Positions 1 to 9,120 of a stretch of 64,000 nucleotides of DNA are shown piece by piece. This DNA comes from Calditrichia bacterium. Lineage in GTDB: Bacteria; Calditrichota; Calditrichia; RBG-13-44-9; J075. The notes beneath the pieces are model-generated. The model made no database searches and was not told the origin of the DNA. It saw only the letters and a list, made by a program, of their open reading frames with translations. The translations under genes were made by a program, and so were the position numbers. Location of the stretch: NCBI GenBank assembly GCA_028284445.1, contig JANQRS010000023.1, forward strand, positions 101,331-165,330, read 5' to 3'. How positions within the stretch are numbered: the stretch's first letter is position 1; the number at the start of each line of letters is the position of its first letter.

Positions 1-528
1 TTGAGCGCCGCCCATCCCGCCAAGTCCGCCAGTAAGGGTTAGTGTACCAGCCAAATCCCCGTTAAAACGTTTGCGGGCAATTTCAGCAAAGGTCTCATAG
101 GTGCCTTGCAGGATACCCTGGGTACCAATATAAATCCAGCTACCGGCAGTCATCTGACCATACATCATCAAACCCTGCCGTTCCAACTCACGGAAGTATT
201 CCCAGTTGGACCAGCGCCCAACGAGGTTGGAATTGGCAATAATCACCCGCGGCGACCAGGGATGGGTTCGAAAAATACCCACCGGTTTTCCGCTTTGTAC
301 GAGCAGCGTTTCATCATTGTCCAGTGAGCGGAGGCTGGCAACAATTGCATCGAAGGCTTCCCAGTTTCTTGCCGCCCGCCCGGAACCGCCATACACAATC
401 AACTTATCCGGTTCTTCCGCAACCTCGGGGTCCAGATTATTCATTAGCATGCGCAAAGCGGCTTCCTGGTGCCAGCCTTTGCAAGTCATTTCCTTCCCTC
501 TCGGCGCTCGGATTACTCGAGTCATCAT
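1..528 (-). CDS. hutU: Urocanate hydratase, N-terminal part (cut by window edge)
   Basis: Urocanase converts urocanate to imidazolone propionate in histidine degradation, using tightly bound NAD+. The minus-strand frame is open from an ATG at 528 to base 1, giving 176 residues with no stop. It contains the conserved family blocks [52 protein letters not shown] and LGGMGGAQ. The start overlaps the TGA of the upstream hydrolase gene (TGATGATG), so either of two adjacent ATGs may be used; a GAGGTG ribosome site precedes them. Full-length enzymes are about 550 residues, so two thirds lie outside. No other hut gene is visible. Recognition is confident; pathway activity is inferred. Confidence 0.93.
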   Translation of the reverse strand, partial: MMTRVIRAPRGKEMTCKGWHQEAALRMLMNNLDPEVAEEPDKLIVYGGSGRAARNWEAFDAIVASLRSLDNDETLLVQSGKPVGIFRTHPWSPRVIIANSNLVGRWSNWEYFRELERQGLMMYGQMTAGSWIYIGTQGILQGTYETFAEIARKRFNGDLAGTLTLTGGLGGMGGAQ

Positions 529-1691
529 CACCTCACTGAATGAATAACGTTGTCATAATACAATGATCGAAATCGTTCGTTTTCCAATATAGTATCGAAG
601 GAAAACAAAACAAATCCCCGCAAAGAAAGTTCCTTTGCAATCAACACCTTTTGCACAGCGGCATTGGGCGACTGATTATAGAGACCAACTCCCATCCAGA
701 TTTTATCAAGATCTATTGCTGGAATCATCCCGCGGATCCGATTAATAAACAACTTTCGGTCGGGTGTGTAATTCATGGGAATAGCGATATCCAGCCATCC
801 TTCGTTCAACCAACGATCCCATTCCTGGTAAAACTGCCAGTGTGCTTTACCGAGGTCTGGCTTCACGGCTGCGGAAATGACAACCCCAGGATGCCGGCTG
901 CGAGTTTGCTGGCTTAGTTGTTTGATAAAATCGGATAAACCATCCCGGAGGAAGCCTCCCCACTTGGAAATAAAGACTTCATAACCTGTTGGGCCAAAGC
1001 GCGCCACAAAGTCTTCCGGTACTTTGCTGAATTCGTAAGGATCAACGAAAAAACTATCCTGAAAAGCAGCGCGGGTTTCCGGATGGAAATCAAACTCACG
1101 GCCGGGATAGCGTACATAATCGAGGTGCAGGCCATCAACCGGATAGTTACTTAAAATGTCGTCAAATACATTAAGGAGAAAGAGATTCAGCGAATCACGC
1201 ATCGGCGAGGTATAGAGCCCTTCAATGCCGCGAAGGCCTTTCAGTGTGGTATCGCTGCTATCCGGTTGATAATCCAGTGGTTGGACGAGCCAATCCGGTT
1301 GCTGATACACCAGATGGTCTTTCGCCAATGGCAGTCGACCTTTGCTCCAAAGATAATGGACATTTACCCACGCGTGCAGCGTGAAATTCTGTCCCTCACT
1401 GCGCCGAATCAGGTAAGCCAATGGATCGAAGTCAGCGGGAAGGCCTTCTGCTCGAGGCTCAAAGTTGCTGTTATAATAGGCGTCACCACGTCCTCGCACC
1501 TGGACAAAGAGATCGGTAAACTTGTAAGCGGAAGCCATTGCGATCAGCCGATCAATGGCGACGCTATCCTTGAGTTGGTGACGAACAATCCAGACGCCCC
1601 TGCGTTGCTCCGGCGCTTGTTCAGCTATAGAGACACCGGCGAAAATCGCCAGCAGCATAAGAATGGTACAGATTCGCATACACACATCCAT
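528..1691 (-). CDS. Secreted glycoside-hydrolase-like protein (GHL10/DUF187, YngK type)
   Basis: A 387-residue protein with an N-terminal signal peptide (hydrophobic stretch about residues 6-22, ending near VSIAEQ). It starts its mature part with RRGVWIVRH and continues with the TIM-barrel segments typical of GHL10 proteins: [34 protein letters not shown] and IAIPMNY. The family is thought to act on cell-surface or peptidoglycan-related glycans, but substrates are mostly unknown. An internal ATG at 1680 (MRIC) is an alternative start. Its first codons abut the terminator of the ribosomal cluster, so it needs its own promoter. The stop overlaps the hutU start by one base, suggesting co-translation. 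Confidence 0.8.
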   Translation of the reverse strand: MDVCMRICTILMLLAIFAGVSIAEQAPEQRRGVWIVRHQLKDSVAIDRLIAMASAYKFTDLFVQVRGRGDAYYNSNFEPRAEGLPADFDPLAYLIRRSEGQNFTLHAWVNVHYLWSKGRLPLAKDHLVYQQPDWLVQPLDYQPDSSDTTLKGLRGIEGLYTSPMRDSLNLFLLNVFDDILSNYPVDGLHLDYVRYPGREFDFHPETRAAFQDSFFVDPYEFSKVPEDFVARFGPTGYEVFISKWGGFLRDGLSDFIKQLSQQTRSRHPGVVISAAVKPDLGKAHWQFYQEWDRWLNEGWLDIAIPMNYTPDRKLFINRIRGMIPAIDLDKIWMGVGLYNQSPNAAVQKVLIAKELSLRGFVLFSFDTILENERFRSLYYDNVIHSVR

Positions 1692-1693
1692 AT

Positions 1694-1733
1694 AAAAAAA
1701 GCGATATTTGCAGTTGCAAATATCGCTTTAAAA
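1694..1733 (-). terminator. Rho-independent terminator of the ribosomal supercluster
   Basis: A perfect 12-bp inverted repeat (1701-1712 with 1715-1726) is extended by A/T pairs and, read on the minus strand, is followed by a run of seven T. It lies 62 bases after the rplQ stop. The flanking A run on the other arm would let it work in both directions. Confidence 0.85.
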
Positions 1734-1795
1734 CTTCTATACCGAAAATGAAAAGAAAATATCTTTCGGCTCAGACAGCGGAGATAAAATAAGAA

Positions 1796-2527
1796 TTACT
1801 TCTTATCTTTCTCGTCGTCTTTATCTTCTTCCTTTTTGTCTTCGCCAGCAGCGTCCTTGGCGGCCTTTTCGGCTTCTTCTTTAACTTCTTCAGCCGTCTC
1901 AGCTACCTCTTCCGCAACTTCTTTAGCCGCTTCTTTGGCTTCCTCAACAACCTCTTCGGCAGCATCTTTTGCTTCTTCCACCGCATCAGTTGCTGCATCT
2001 TTCACATCTTCAGCAACATCGGCTGCAGTATCAGCGGCATCTTCAACTGCTTCTTCCACTGCATCCGCTGCTTCAGCCACAGTTGCAGCAGCGGCCGCTG
2101 CTGCACCAGCTTTGCTCGACTTTTTCTTCTTACGCTTCGGCTTGGCAGGCTGCTCGTCAATGATCAAACGTTCAAATCCAACCAATTGCAAAATCGCCAG
2201 TTGCGCAGAATCGCCACGGCGTTGCCCCAACTTGATCACGCGGGTGTATCCACCATTGCGGGTATCAAATGTCGGTGCAATCTCATCAAAAAGCGTCTTT
2301 ACCAAGCTACGGTTCTGAAGCAGCTTGAATGCCAGGCGCCGGGAGTGCACACTATCCGACTTACCATAGCCGATTAGTTTTTCGACATATCCCTGAGCAG
2401 CTTTGGCTTTAGTAAATGTCGTGCGAATTTGTTTATGTTCAATGAGTGCAGAAGCAAGGTTACGCAATAGCGCCTTACGATGGCTGGCTGTCCGTCCAAG
2501 CTTCTTAACGGTCTTACGATGCCGCAT
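1796..2527 (-). CDS. rplQ: Large ribosomal subunit protein bL17 with long Ala/Glu tail
   Basis: Residues 1-125 are a normal bL17 (MRHRKTVKKLGR start, TRVIKLGQRRGDSA core), which sits near the exit tunnel of the 50S subunit. The usual family length is about 115-130 residues, but this protein has 243. Residues 128-139 form a Lys/Arg patch, and 140-243 are an Ala/Glu/Lys/Asp-rich segment with pseudo-repeats such as EEAKDAAEE, expected to be a long charged helix. It ends in an acidic-basic tail (EDKDDEKDKK). It is the last gene of the supercluster, 16 bases after rpoA. The function of the tail is unknown. Confidence 0.95.
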   Translation of the reverse strand: MRHRKTVKKLGRTASHRKALLRNLASALIEHKQIRTTFTKAKAAQGYVEKLIGYGKSDSVHSRRLAFKLLQNRSLVKTLFDEIAPTFDTRNGGYTRVIKLGQRRGDSAQLAILQLVGFERLIIDEQPAKPKRKKKKSSKAGAAAAAAATVAEAADAVEEAVEDAADTAADVAEDVKDAATDAVEEAKDAAEEVVEEAKEAAKEVAEEVAETAEEVKEEAEKAAKDAAGEDKKEEDKDDEKDKK

Positions 2528-2543
2528 TACTTAGCTCCAATCT

Positions 2544-3527
2544 TTAGTCTTCACCCTTAAGGTATTTATCTACGTCCATACCAAAGTAAAGGCCTTTACG
2601 CTCCAGGATTTCCTGAATTTCCTGCAGAGACTTCCGGCCAAAGTTTCTAAACTTCAACAGTTCAGCTTCATCAAGACGGACGAGATCGCCGATGGTCTTG
2701 ATATTGGCATTACGCAGACAGTTGTGAGAACGGACAGACAGTTCCAGTTCGTCAACATTCATTTTCAACAGCTTCTTGATACGCAATACTTCTTCGTCGA
2801 TTTCCTGCGTTTCTTCTTCTTCAGGTTCGAAATCGAAGTTAATAAATAGCTGCACATGATCCTTGATGATTTTACCGGCAAATGTCAGTGCATCATCCGG
2901 AGTGATACTGCCATCGGTTTCGATTTCCAGCAGCAGTTTTTCGTAGTCAGTGCGCTGACCAACACGAACATTCTCAACATCGAAGCGAACATTCAGAATT
3001 GGTGAAAAAATTGAGTCAATCGGGATCAGGCCAATCGATGCTTCCAGCGGCTTGTTTTCTTCCGCCGGCACATAGCCGCGGCCCTTGCCAACCCGGATTT
3101 CCATATCGAGTTCAGTACCCTTGTCCAGAGTAGCGATGTGCAGCTCGGGATTTAATACTTCAAAATCAGTCGTATATTTTTCCAGATCGCCTGCAGTAAA
3201 TTTTGCAGGTCCGCTCAGCGTCAGGTTTACCTTGTCAGGACGTTTGTTCAGCAACTTGATGCGAACTTCCTTCAGGTTCAGGATAATATCGGTCAGATCT
3301 TCTTTGACGCCGTCGATTGTGGCGAATTCATGATGAACACCATCTACGCGAATGGCAGTGATGGCCGCACCTTGTATAGAGGACAACAGTACGCGACGAA
3401 AGAGGTTACCGAGGGTAACACCAAATCCTCTTTCCAAAGGTTGTACTGCAAAACGTCCAAAATTAGTTGAGTAGGTTGAATCGTCGAGTTCAACCTTTTC
3501 CGGCATTAATAAATTTACCCAGTTCAT
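2544..3527 (-). CDS. rpoA: DNA-directed RNA polymerase subunit alpha
   Basis: The 327-residue alpha subunit nucleates RNA polymerase assembly and contacts upstream promoter DNA. The N-terminal dimerisation domain shows GFGVTLGNLFRRVLLSSIQG and later VRVGQRTDYEKL. After an acidic linker (EEEETQEIDEE), the C-terminal domain shows LSVRSHNCLRNANIKTIGDL and LRNFGRKSL-type residues. The ATG start has GGGAG four bases upstream. It lies between rpsK and rplQ, with no rpsD in the 91-base gap upstream. Length and motifs are normal. Confidence 0.98.
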   Translation of the reverse strand: MNWVNLLMPEKVELDDSTYSTNFGRFAVQPLERGFGVTLGNLFRRVLLSSIQGAAITAIRVDGVHHEFATIDGVKEDLTDIILNLKEVRIKLLNKRPDKVNLTLSGPAKFTAGDLEKYTTDFEVLNPELHIATLDKGTELDMEIRVGKGRGYVPAEENKPLEASIGLIPIDSIFSPILNVRFDVENVRVGQRTDYEKLLLEIETDGSITPDDALTFAGKIIKDHVQLFINFDFEPEEEETQEIDEEVLRIKKLLKMNVDELELSVRSHNCLRNANIKTIGDLVRLDEAELLKFRNFGRKSLQEIQEILERKGLYFGMDVDKYLKGED

Positions 3528-3618
3528 ATTTCTCCCAACGAGAATTAAGTCTTAATGATGGTTTCGATCATTTCTCTAGTCATTGCAACTTTAGCTGCAA
3601 TGCGACAACCTCACCTCG

Positions 3619-4008
3619 TTATACACGCCGCTTTTTCGGGGGGCGACATCCATTATGAGGAATGGGAGTTACATCCTTGATCGACATAATCTCCAGTCCG
3701 GAAGCCTGCAGCGAACGAATTGCAGCTTCGCGTCCGGCACCAGGGCCTTTAACTTCAACGTCTACTTTACGCAGACCCACTTCCATCGCCTCTTTGGCAG
3801 CAGTTTCAGCTGCCATCTGAGCAGCATAGGGCGTATTCTTACGCGAGCCCTTGAAACCCACGCGACCACCACTTGCCCAGGAAATCGTATTTCCTTTAGA
3901 ATCTGACAAGGTAATCTTCGTGTTGTTAAAGGTGGCCTTAATATGGGCCATTCCCTGCGGATCTACTTGTTCTTTTTTCTTACGAACACCGCGTGCTCTT
4001 CTTGCCAC
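3619..4008 (-). CDS. rpsK: Small ribosomal subunit protein uS11
   Basis: This 129-residue protein of the 30S platform shows the family signatures [34 protein letters not shown] and the end [16 protein letters not shown]. It starts at GTG with GGAGG seven bases upstream. It follows rpsM by 32 bases. Unlike the usual alpha operon, it is not followed by rpsD. Confidence 0.98.
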   Translation of the reverse strand: MARRARGVRKKKEQVDPQGMAHIKATFNNTKITLSDSKGNTISWASGGRVGFKGSRKNTPYAAQMAAETAAKEAMEVGLRKVDVEVKGPGAGREAAIRSLQASGLEIMSIKDVTPIPHNGCRPPKKRRV

Positions 4009-4040
4009 GTGAGATCCTCCTTTTATTCAGTAATTATCAA

Positions 4041-4409
4041 CTATTTTTTCTTCTTCATTACTGCCCGGCGACGTCCCTTACGAGTACGCGCATTTGTGCT
4101 TGTCCGCTGACCACGTGACGGCAATCCCATCTTATGACGGGTGCCACGATAGCAGCCGATATCAATCAAGCGCTTGATATTCATGTTAATCTCGGACCTC
4201 AGAGCACCTTCGACCTTGTGATTCTGCAAAATCGTTTCACGAATTTTACGAATTTCGTCATCGGTCAGCTTGTTCACCCGTTTTTGCGGGTCAACACCGG
4301 CTCCGGAGCAAATTTTCAAAGCAGAAGTCCGGCCGATACCAAAGATATAGGTCAGTCCAATGCCTACGGGCTTTGTTTTAGGTAAATCTACACCAACAAG
4401 ACGCGCCAA
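4041..4409 (-). CDS. rpsM: Small ribosomal subunit protein uS13 (TTG start)
   Basis: A 122-residue 30S head protein that contacts the 50S subunit and the P-site tRNA. Recognised by the ARLVGVDLP start, the [10 protein letters not shown] helix-hairpin motif and the basic C-terminus [16 protein letters not shown]. The start codon is TTG, supported by AAGGAGG five bases upstream and by alignment with the family's usual MARIAGVD. It opens the rpsM-rpsK-rpoA-rplQ part of the cluster, 57 bases after rpmJ. Confidence 0.97.
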   Translation of the reverse strand: MARLVGVDLPKTKPVGIGLTYIFGIGRTSALKICSGAGVDPQKRVNKLTDDEIRKIRETILQNHKVEGALRSEINMNIKRLIDIGCYRGTRHKMGLPSRGQRTSTNARTRKGRRRAVMKKKK

Positions 4410-4466
4410 AACGTCCTCCTTTTATACCTTAACTTTTGAAATCTCTCTCTGGAAACAAAGGAGATA

Positions 4467-4583
4467 TTAACCTTGTCTCTGCTTGTGTTTCGGGTCTCTG
4501 CTACAAATTACCCGAACAACGCCTTTACGACGAATAATTTTACAGTACTCACAACGCTTTTTTACAGAGGCCTGTACTTTCAT
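4467..4583 (-). CDS. rpmJ: Large ribosomal subunit protein bL36 (zinc form)
   Basis: A 38-residue protein of the 50S subunit. It reads [15 protein letters not shown] at the start and ends [10 protein letters not shown]. The Zn ligands Cys11, Cys14, Cys27 and His33 are all present, so this is the C+ paralogue. It sits 12 bases after infA and 57 before rpsM, its normal place in the spc/alpha operons. Confidence 0.97.
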   Translation of the reverse strand: MKVQASVKKRCEYCKIIRRKGVVRVICSRDPKHKQRQG

Positions 4584-4595
4584 GACAGTATCCTT

Positions 4596-4814
4596 TTACT
4601 TATAGCGATAGGTAATACGCCCCCGGGTCAAATCGTAAGGTGAAAGCTCAAGCTTTACCTTATCTCCAGGTAATATCTTAATAAAGTGCATTCTCATTTT
4701 GCCGGAAACATGTGCTAATACTTCATGTCCACTTTCAAGGGCAACCTTAAAAGTTGCATTGGGAAGTGTTTCCTTAATTATGCCGTCTACGGCGATCGGT
4801 TGTTCTTTTGCCAC
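4596..4814 (-). CDS. infA: Translation initiation factor IF-1
   Basis: A 72-residue OB-fold factor that binds the ribosomal A site during initiation. It shows the usual motifs [44 protein letters not shown] and the end GRITYRYK. The start is GTG with AGGA upstream, and only three bases separate it from the stop of map, suggesting translational coupling. Confidence 0.98.
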   Translation of the reverse strand: MAKEQPIAVDGIIKETLPNATFKVALESGHEVLAHVSGKMRMHFIKILPGDKVKLELSPYDLTRGRITYRYK

Positions 4815-4817
4815 GTG

Positions 4818-5585
4818 CTATCCTAACGGTGTCAATTGATGTTGAGTTAAAATTTCTGGCTCCCCATCACGAATATGAACGGTGTGTTCATAGTGAGCTG
4901 AGGGTTTTTGATCCTGGGTGACGATTGTGAAACCGTCTGATGCTTCCGTTACAGTTTCCGTGCCGATATTGATCATCGGTTCAATTGCCAGGGTAAAGCC
5001 TGACTTTAACAGCGGGCCTTTTCCCATTTTACCATAATTGGGCACCTGCGGTTCTTCATGGAGCGCTTTACCAATACCATGTCCGACCAGAGTGCGGACA
5101 ACGCTATAGCCACGCGATTCCGCGTGCGCCTGGATACTGGCTCCAATATCACTCAGGCGATTTCCAGCCCGGGCTTTATCAATCCCTTTCATCAGGGATT
5201 CCCAGGTGGTTCGCATCAGCTCTTTCTTTTCACTGCTCACATTACCAATTGGAAAGGTATAGGCAGCATCGCCGTAATACCCTTCATACAAAACGCCAAT
5301 ATCGACGCTTACGATTTCCCCTTCTTCCAGCACACGCTTCTTGGACGGTACTCCGTGTACAACTTCTTCATCCACGGAGATGCAGGCACTGGCAGGAAAT
5401 CCGTATAGACCTTTGAAGGCCGGTATTGCTCCCTTGGAGCGAATAAACTTCTCGACCTTCTTATCTATTTCCCGGGTAGTAATCCCAGGTTTTAAGAATT
5501 CACTAATATACTCAAAACATTGGCCGACGATTTTTGCGCTATAGCGCATCAAATCTAATTCTTTTGCTGTTTTAATATTTATCAT
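4818..5585 (-). CDS. map: Methionine aminopeptidase, type I
   Basis: This 255-residue cytosolic enzyme removes the initiator methionine. The five dinuclear metal ligands can be seen: Asp in VDIGV, Asp in GYYGDAAYTF, His in VGHGIGKALHEEP, Glu in LAIEPM and Glu in YEHTVHI. There is no N-terminal zinc-finger extension, as in most bacterial type Ia enzymes. It lies directly after secY (12 bases), where many genomes have adk first; adk is absent here. Confidence 0.97.
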   Translation of the reverse strand: MINIKTAKELDLMRYSAKIVGQCFEYISEFLKPGITTREIDKKVEKFIRSKGAIPAFKGLYGFPASACISVDEEVVHGVPSKKRVLEEGEIVSVDIGVLYEGYYGDAAYTFPIGNVSSEKKELMRTTWESLMKGIDKARAGNRLSDIGASIQAHAESRGYSVVRTLVGHGIGKALHEEPQVPNYGKMGKGPLLKSGFTLAIEPMINIGTETVTEASDGFTIVTQDQKPSAHYEHTVHIRDGEPEILTQHQLTPLG

Positions 5586-5597
5586 CAGCGAGCCTGC

Positions 5598-6902
5598 TTA
5601 TCTTCGGCCTTTTATCTTGCCGCCACGACTAAAGCCTTCGTAGTGACGCATATATAGGTGCGATTCAATTTGCTGGATAAAATCCAGCGCAACCCCCACG
5701 ATAATCAACAGCCCGGTGCCGCCAAAAAAGGAGGCATAACCGAAGGATATATTGAAGCCTATTACAAGGAAGTAGGGAATTACAGCAACCAGGGCCAATG
5801 CAATCGAACCGGGTAGCGTAATACGGGTTAAGATGTTATCAAGATATTCTGCCGTTTTCTTACCGGGCCTTACACCGGGGATAAACCCACCCTGTTTTTT
5901 CAGGTTGTCGGCAACTTCTACCGGATTTAGAATAATCGCCGTGTAGAAGTACGTGAAGAAAACGATCATAACTCCATAAACAGTCCAGTAAAACCAATGA
6001 TCAAACGCGAAGAGATCACCAAGCCACAACGCAGCCTCATTTTCCGGAAACAAGGAGAGAACCGTGCTGGGCACAAACATGATCGCCTGGGCGAAAATAA
6101 TCGGCATCACACCAGCGGTATTGATACGTAACGGAAAGTGCGAATTTACGCCACCATATACCTTTCGACCAACAACGCGCTTGGCATACTGAACCGGAAT
6201 CTTGCGCTGTGCCTGCGTTAACCACACTACGAAGTAAATGATACCGAAGGCAATTCCAATCAGCAGCAACTCAACCAGAATAGTACGATTATCATTCATG
6301 AACTCTTGCCATTCCTGTCCGAGAGCAGCTGGCAGCTGGGCAATAATTCCGGTAAAGATAATTAACGATATCCCGTTTCCAATCCCTCGTTCGGTAATCT
6401 GCTCGCCCATCCACATAATGAGCATTACGCCTGTCGCCATCGAAAGCATCGTCAAAAGCTTAAATCCCCATCCGGGATTTAAAGCCAGCCCTTGAGATTC
6501 AAGGAAGATGGCCACACCGAATGCTTGCATTGCAGAAATAGCGAATGTCGAATAACGCGTATATTGCGTTATCTTCTTACGCCCTTCTTCGCCAGATTGC
6601 TGCAAACGCTGAATGGACGGCATAATAGCACCAAGTAACTGAAAGATAATCGAGGCACTGATATATGGCATAATTCCCAAGCTAAACACAGCGGCCTTAC
6701 TAAAGGCACCACCGGCGAAAAGATCGTAAAAACCAAACAAGCTGCCGGCAATACTTGCCTTAAACTCAGCCAATTTGGTCACATCAATACCGGGTGTAAC
6801 AATCTGCGCCCCGACTCTTTCAAGTCCAAGAAGCAGAATTGTGAAGGTTAGTCGGGACCTGAGATCCGGAATTTTGAAGATATTCTTAAACGTTTCTATC
6901 AT
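5598..6902 (-). CDS. secY: Protein translocase subunit SecY
   Basis: The 434-residue channel subunit of the Sec translocon has ten membrane segments. Signatures include GIMPYISASIIFQLL, TERGIGNGISLIIF, RKIPVQYAKR, FLPENEAA-type loop residues, GGFIPGVRPGK and the C-terminal SHLYMRHYEGF. Its ATG overlaps the rplO TGA by four bases (ATGA), giving tight translational coupling. Its partner SecE is encoded about 24 kb upstream in the same cluster. Confidence 0.98.
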   Translation of the reverse strand: MIETFKNIFKIPDLRSRLTFTILLLGLERVGAQIVTPGIDVTKLAEFKASIAGSLFGFYDLFAGGAFSKAAVFSLGIMPYISASIIFQLLGAIMPSIQRLQQSGEEGRKKITQYTRYSTFAISAMQAFGVAIFLESQGLALNPGWGFKLLTMLSMATGVMLIMWMGEQITERGIGNGISLIIFTGIIAQLPAALGQEWQEFMNDNRTILVELLLIGIAFGIIYFVVWLTQAQRKIPVQYAKRVVGRKVYGGVNSHFPLRINTAGVMPIIFAQAIMFVPSTVLSLFPENEAALWLGDLFAFDHWFYWTVYGVMIVFFTYFYTAIILNPVEVADNLKKQGGFIPGVRPGKKTAEYLDNILTRITLPGSIALALVAVIPYFLVIGFNISFGYASFFGGTGLLIIVGVALDFIQQIESHLYMRHYEGFSRGGKIKGRR

Positions 6903-7339
6903 AGCAGCGTTACCGCTCCTCCTGATTTTTCGATCTTCTCCTGGGCTGATTTGCTAATCGCATGCACTTTGATCTTCAACTTCTTCGAAACATCTCCATT
7001 TCCCAACACTTTCACCGGTACGCGCAACTTCTTAATCAATCCATTCTCACGAAGTACTTCCGGTGTAATTTCCGAACGAGCATCCAGTCCGTCCAAATCG
7101 CCAACGTTGACTACCTGGAAAGCAACTTTACCAACACGGTGAAAGCCGTACTTGGGCAGACGACGCTGGATAGGCATCTGTCCACCTTCAAACCAGGCGC
7201 GACGCTTGGAACCGGAGCGAGAACGCTGTCCCTTATGTCCGCGTCCGGCAGTACATCCGGTACCAGATGCCTGACCACGGCCAATGCGCTTATCGCTATG
7301 TGTTGAACCGGGCGCTTTCTTAAGTGACCCTAAATCCAT
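6899..7339 (-). CDS. rplO: Large ribosomal subunit protein uL15
   Basis: A 146-residue 50S protein with the glycine-rich N-terminal extension that threads into 23S rRNA (RIGRGQASGTGCTAGRGHKGQ, shown only in part in other families) and the conserved FEGGQMPIQRRLPKYGF block. It ends with the usual hydrophobic C-terminal motif (SGGAVTLL). The stop overlaps secY by four bases, the classic rplO-secY junction. Confidence 0.97.
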   Translation of the reverse strand: MDLGSLKKAPGSTHSDKRIGRGQASGTGCTAGRGHKGQRSRSGSKRRAWFEGGQMPIQRRLPKYGFHRVGKVAFQVVNVGDLDGLDARSEITPEVLRENGLIKKLRVPVKVLGNGDVSKKLKIKVHAISKSAQEKIEKSGGAVTLL

Positions 7340-7359
7340 GTATTACTCCTCTTGAAACT

Positions 7360-7554
7360 TTATGCTTCTTCAACTTTCACTAAATGAATCACTTTCTGGA
7401 CCATCCCACGAATTTGCGGGTTGTCTTCTTTCACAACGCTCTGATTCATTCTTCTCAAACCCAAGGCATCCATAGTGAGCTTTTGTGGCTTCTTGGCGCC
7501 AATAATGCTCTTGACCTGGGTTATCTTGATTGATTTTGTTTTTTTCTTAGCCAT
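7360..7554 (-). CDS. rpmD: Large ribosomal subunit protein uL30
   Basis: A 64-residue 50S protein identified by [30 protein letters not shown] and [11 protein letters not shown]. The length is typical of bacterial uL30. It lies between rpsE and rplO, in the standard spc order, with about 20 bases on each side. Confidence 0.96.
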   Translation of the reverse strand: MAKKKTKSIKITQVKSIIGAKKPQKLTMDALGLRRMNQSVVKEDNPQIRGMVQKVIHLVKVEEA

Positions 7555-7572
7555 AACGCCTTCCCGGAACGA

Positions 7573-8079
7573 TTACATTGTATAGAGTTCTTTAACCGTC
7601 AACCCGCGCTTGCGAGCGATAGTAGAGGCATCTTCAAGTCTTTTGAGAGCAACCAGGGTGGCTTTCACAACATTATGAGGATTTGCCGAACCCAGAATTT
7701 TTGTAAGAATATTGCGAACACCAACCATCTCACAGATCGCACGAACCGGACCACCGGCGATGACACCAGTACCCGGAGAAGCAGGCTTCAGCACAACTTT
7801 ACCAGCACCATACTTACCATATACTTCGTACGGAATAGTGCCGTCAACCAGAGCAACACGCACAATGCTCTTTTTGGCATTTTCAGTTGCCTTGGAAATT
7901 GCACTTACAACTTCATTGGCTTTACCAAGACCAATGCCAACGTGCCCATTGCCGTCACCAACAACAACGATCGCGCTAAAGCTGAAACGACGACCACCTT
8001 TAACTACTTTGGCAACGCGGTTAATGTATACAACCTTTTCTTTCAGCTCTAATTCATGCGGATTAACTTTATCGCTCAC
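7573..8079 (-). CDS. rpsE: Small ribosomal subunit protein uS5
   Basis: A 168-residue 30S protein important for decoding accuracy. Motifs are [53 protein letters not shown] and NILTKILGS. The frame stays open upstream to a TTG at 8124, but the GTG at 8079 has GAGG six bases upstream and places the start just before the family's conserved NP-ELELKEK region, so it is preferred. The resulting leader between rplR and rpsE is 113 bases, long for this cluster. Confidence 0.96.
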   Translation of the reverse strand: MSDKVNPHELELKEKVVYINRVAKVVKGGRRFSFSAIVVVGDGNGHVGIGLGKANEVVSAISKATENAKKSIVRVALVDGTIPYEVYGKYGAGKVVLKPASPGTGVIAGGPVRAICEMVGVRNILTKILGSANPHNVVKATLVALKRLEDASTIARKRGLTVKELYTM

Positions 8080-8192
8080 AATAATCCTCTTTTCTCTCGG
8101 GTAATCATTAGCTACCCTTATCAACGATTTCTAACTATTCACACCTTCATTGACCGGCGGATAGATTTCCACCCATCTTGTTCAACAGCTAT

Positions 8193-8537
8193 TTAGAACT
8201 TCAAGCCGCCTTCGCGAGCACCTTCAGCCAGAGCCTTGACCCGGCCGTGATACTTATAACCATTCCGGTCAAAAACAACTTTCTCGATTTTGCTCTTCTT
8301 AGCCATTGCCGCAACATGTTCGCCAACCAAACGACTAACTTCCACTTTAGTCTTGGCCTTTTTCAGCTTGGATGCGAGATCTTTGCTCAAATTGGATGCC
8401 CCAACAATTGTCTTGTTTGAGGAATCATCAATAATCTGTGCGTAGATGTTCTTTAAACTTCTATATACCACCAGACGCGGTCTGTCGGTATCACCAGTAA
8501 TTCTTCTTTTACGACGGGCATATGTTTTCTTTGCCAT
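8193..8537 (-). CDS. rplR: Large ribosomal subunit protein uL18
   Basis: A 114-residue protein that binds 5S rRNA. It shows RPRLVVYRSLKNIYAQIIDD, TIVGASNLSKDL and the C-terminal VVFDRNGYKYHGRVKALAEGAREGGLKF, the hallmark ending (given here in pieces elsewhere). ATG start, 18 bases after rplF. Confidence 0.97.
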   Translation of the reverse strand: MAKKTYARRKRRITGDTDRPRLVVYRSLKNIYAQIIDDSSNKTIVGASNLSKDLASKLKKAKTKVEVSRLVGEHVAAMAKKSKIEKVVFDRNGYKYHGRVKALAEGAREGGLKF

Positions 8538-8555
8538 TGCTCCAACGTCCCTTCA

Positions 8556-9092
8556 TTATTTCGCAGTTTTACCGGCTTTGCGGCGTACAGTCTCTCCTTC
8601 GTACCGAATTCCTTTGCCTTTATATGGCTCCGGCGGACGGAACGAGCGTATTTTTGCAGCAACCTGACCAACCAATACCTTGTCGATACCGGCAACTACA
8701 ATCCTGGTCTGCTGCGGCACGTCGACTGTAATACCGTCCGGCGGCACAAAATAGATCGGGTGAGAGTAGCCAAGCGCCAGTTGAACCGCTTTGCCTTTCT
8801 TCTCCGCACGGTATCCAACGCCCTCAATCTGCAGAGTCTTGGCATATCCCTGAGTTACACCAACCACCATATTATTGATCAGTGTACGGGTCAGACCATG
8901 TAATGACCGCCATTTGCGTTCATCGGAGGGGCGCTCGACGGTAATAGTGCCGTCTTTTACTGTAACCTTGATACCGGGATCAAGACTCTGGGCCAATTGT
9001 CCCTTCGGTCCCTTTACGGTCATTTCACCGCTTGAAGACTTTATCTCAACGCCTTGCGGGATTTCTATCGGTAATTTTCCAATACGTGACAC
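8556..9092 (-). CDS. rplF: Large ribosomal subunit protein uL6
   Basis: A 178-residue two-domain 50S protein near the factor-binding centre. Recognised by SRIGKLPIEIPQGV, VKGPKGQL, LINNMVVGVTQGYAK and the C-terminal block RPPEPYKGKGIRYEGE. It starts at GTG with AGAGG six bases upstream. Normal length and order (rpsH-rplF-rplR). Confidence 0.97.
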   Translation of the reverse strand: MSRIGKLPIEIPQGVEIKSSSGEMTVKGPKGQLAQSLDPGIKVTVKDGTITVERPSDERKWRSLHGLTRTLINNMVVGVTQGYAKTLQIEGVGYRAEKKGKAVQLALGYSHPIYFVPPDGITVDVPQQTRIVVAGIDKVLVGQVAAKIRSFRPPEPYKGKGIRYEGETVRRKAGKTAK

Positions 9093-9120
9093 TTCACACC
9101 TCTTTAGGTTCTAAAATTTC

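Noticed and set aside
1836..2318. Ser/Ala-rich plus-strand frame opposite rplQ
   Set aside because: It is the complement of the GAA/GCT-rich tail of bL17 and has low complexity.
3528..3618. Remnant of rpsD
   Set aside because: The gap is 91 bases, and the short frame there (MTREMIETIIKT) does not resemble uS4.
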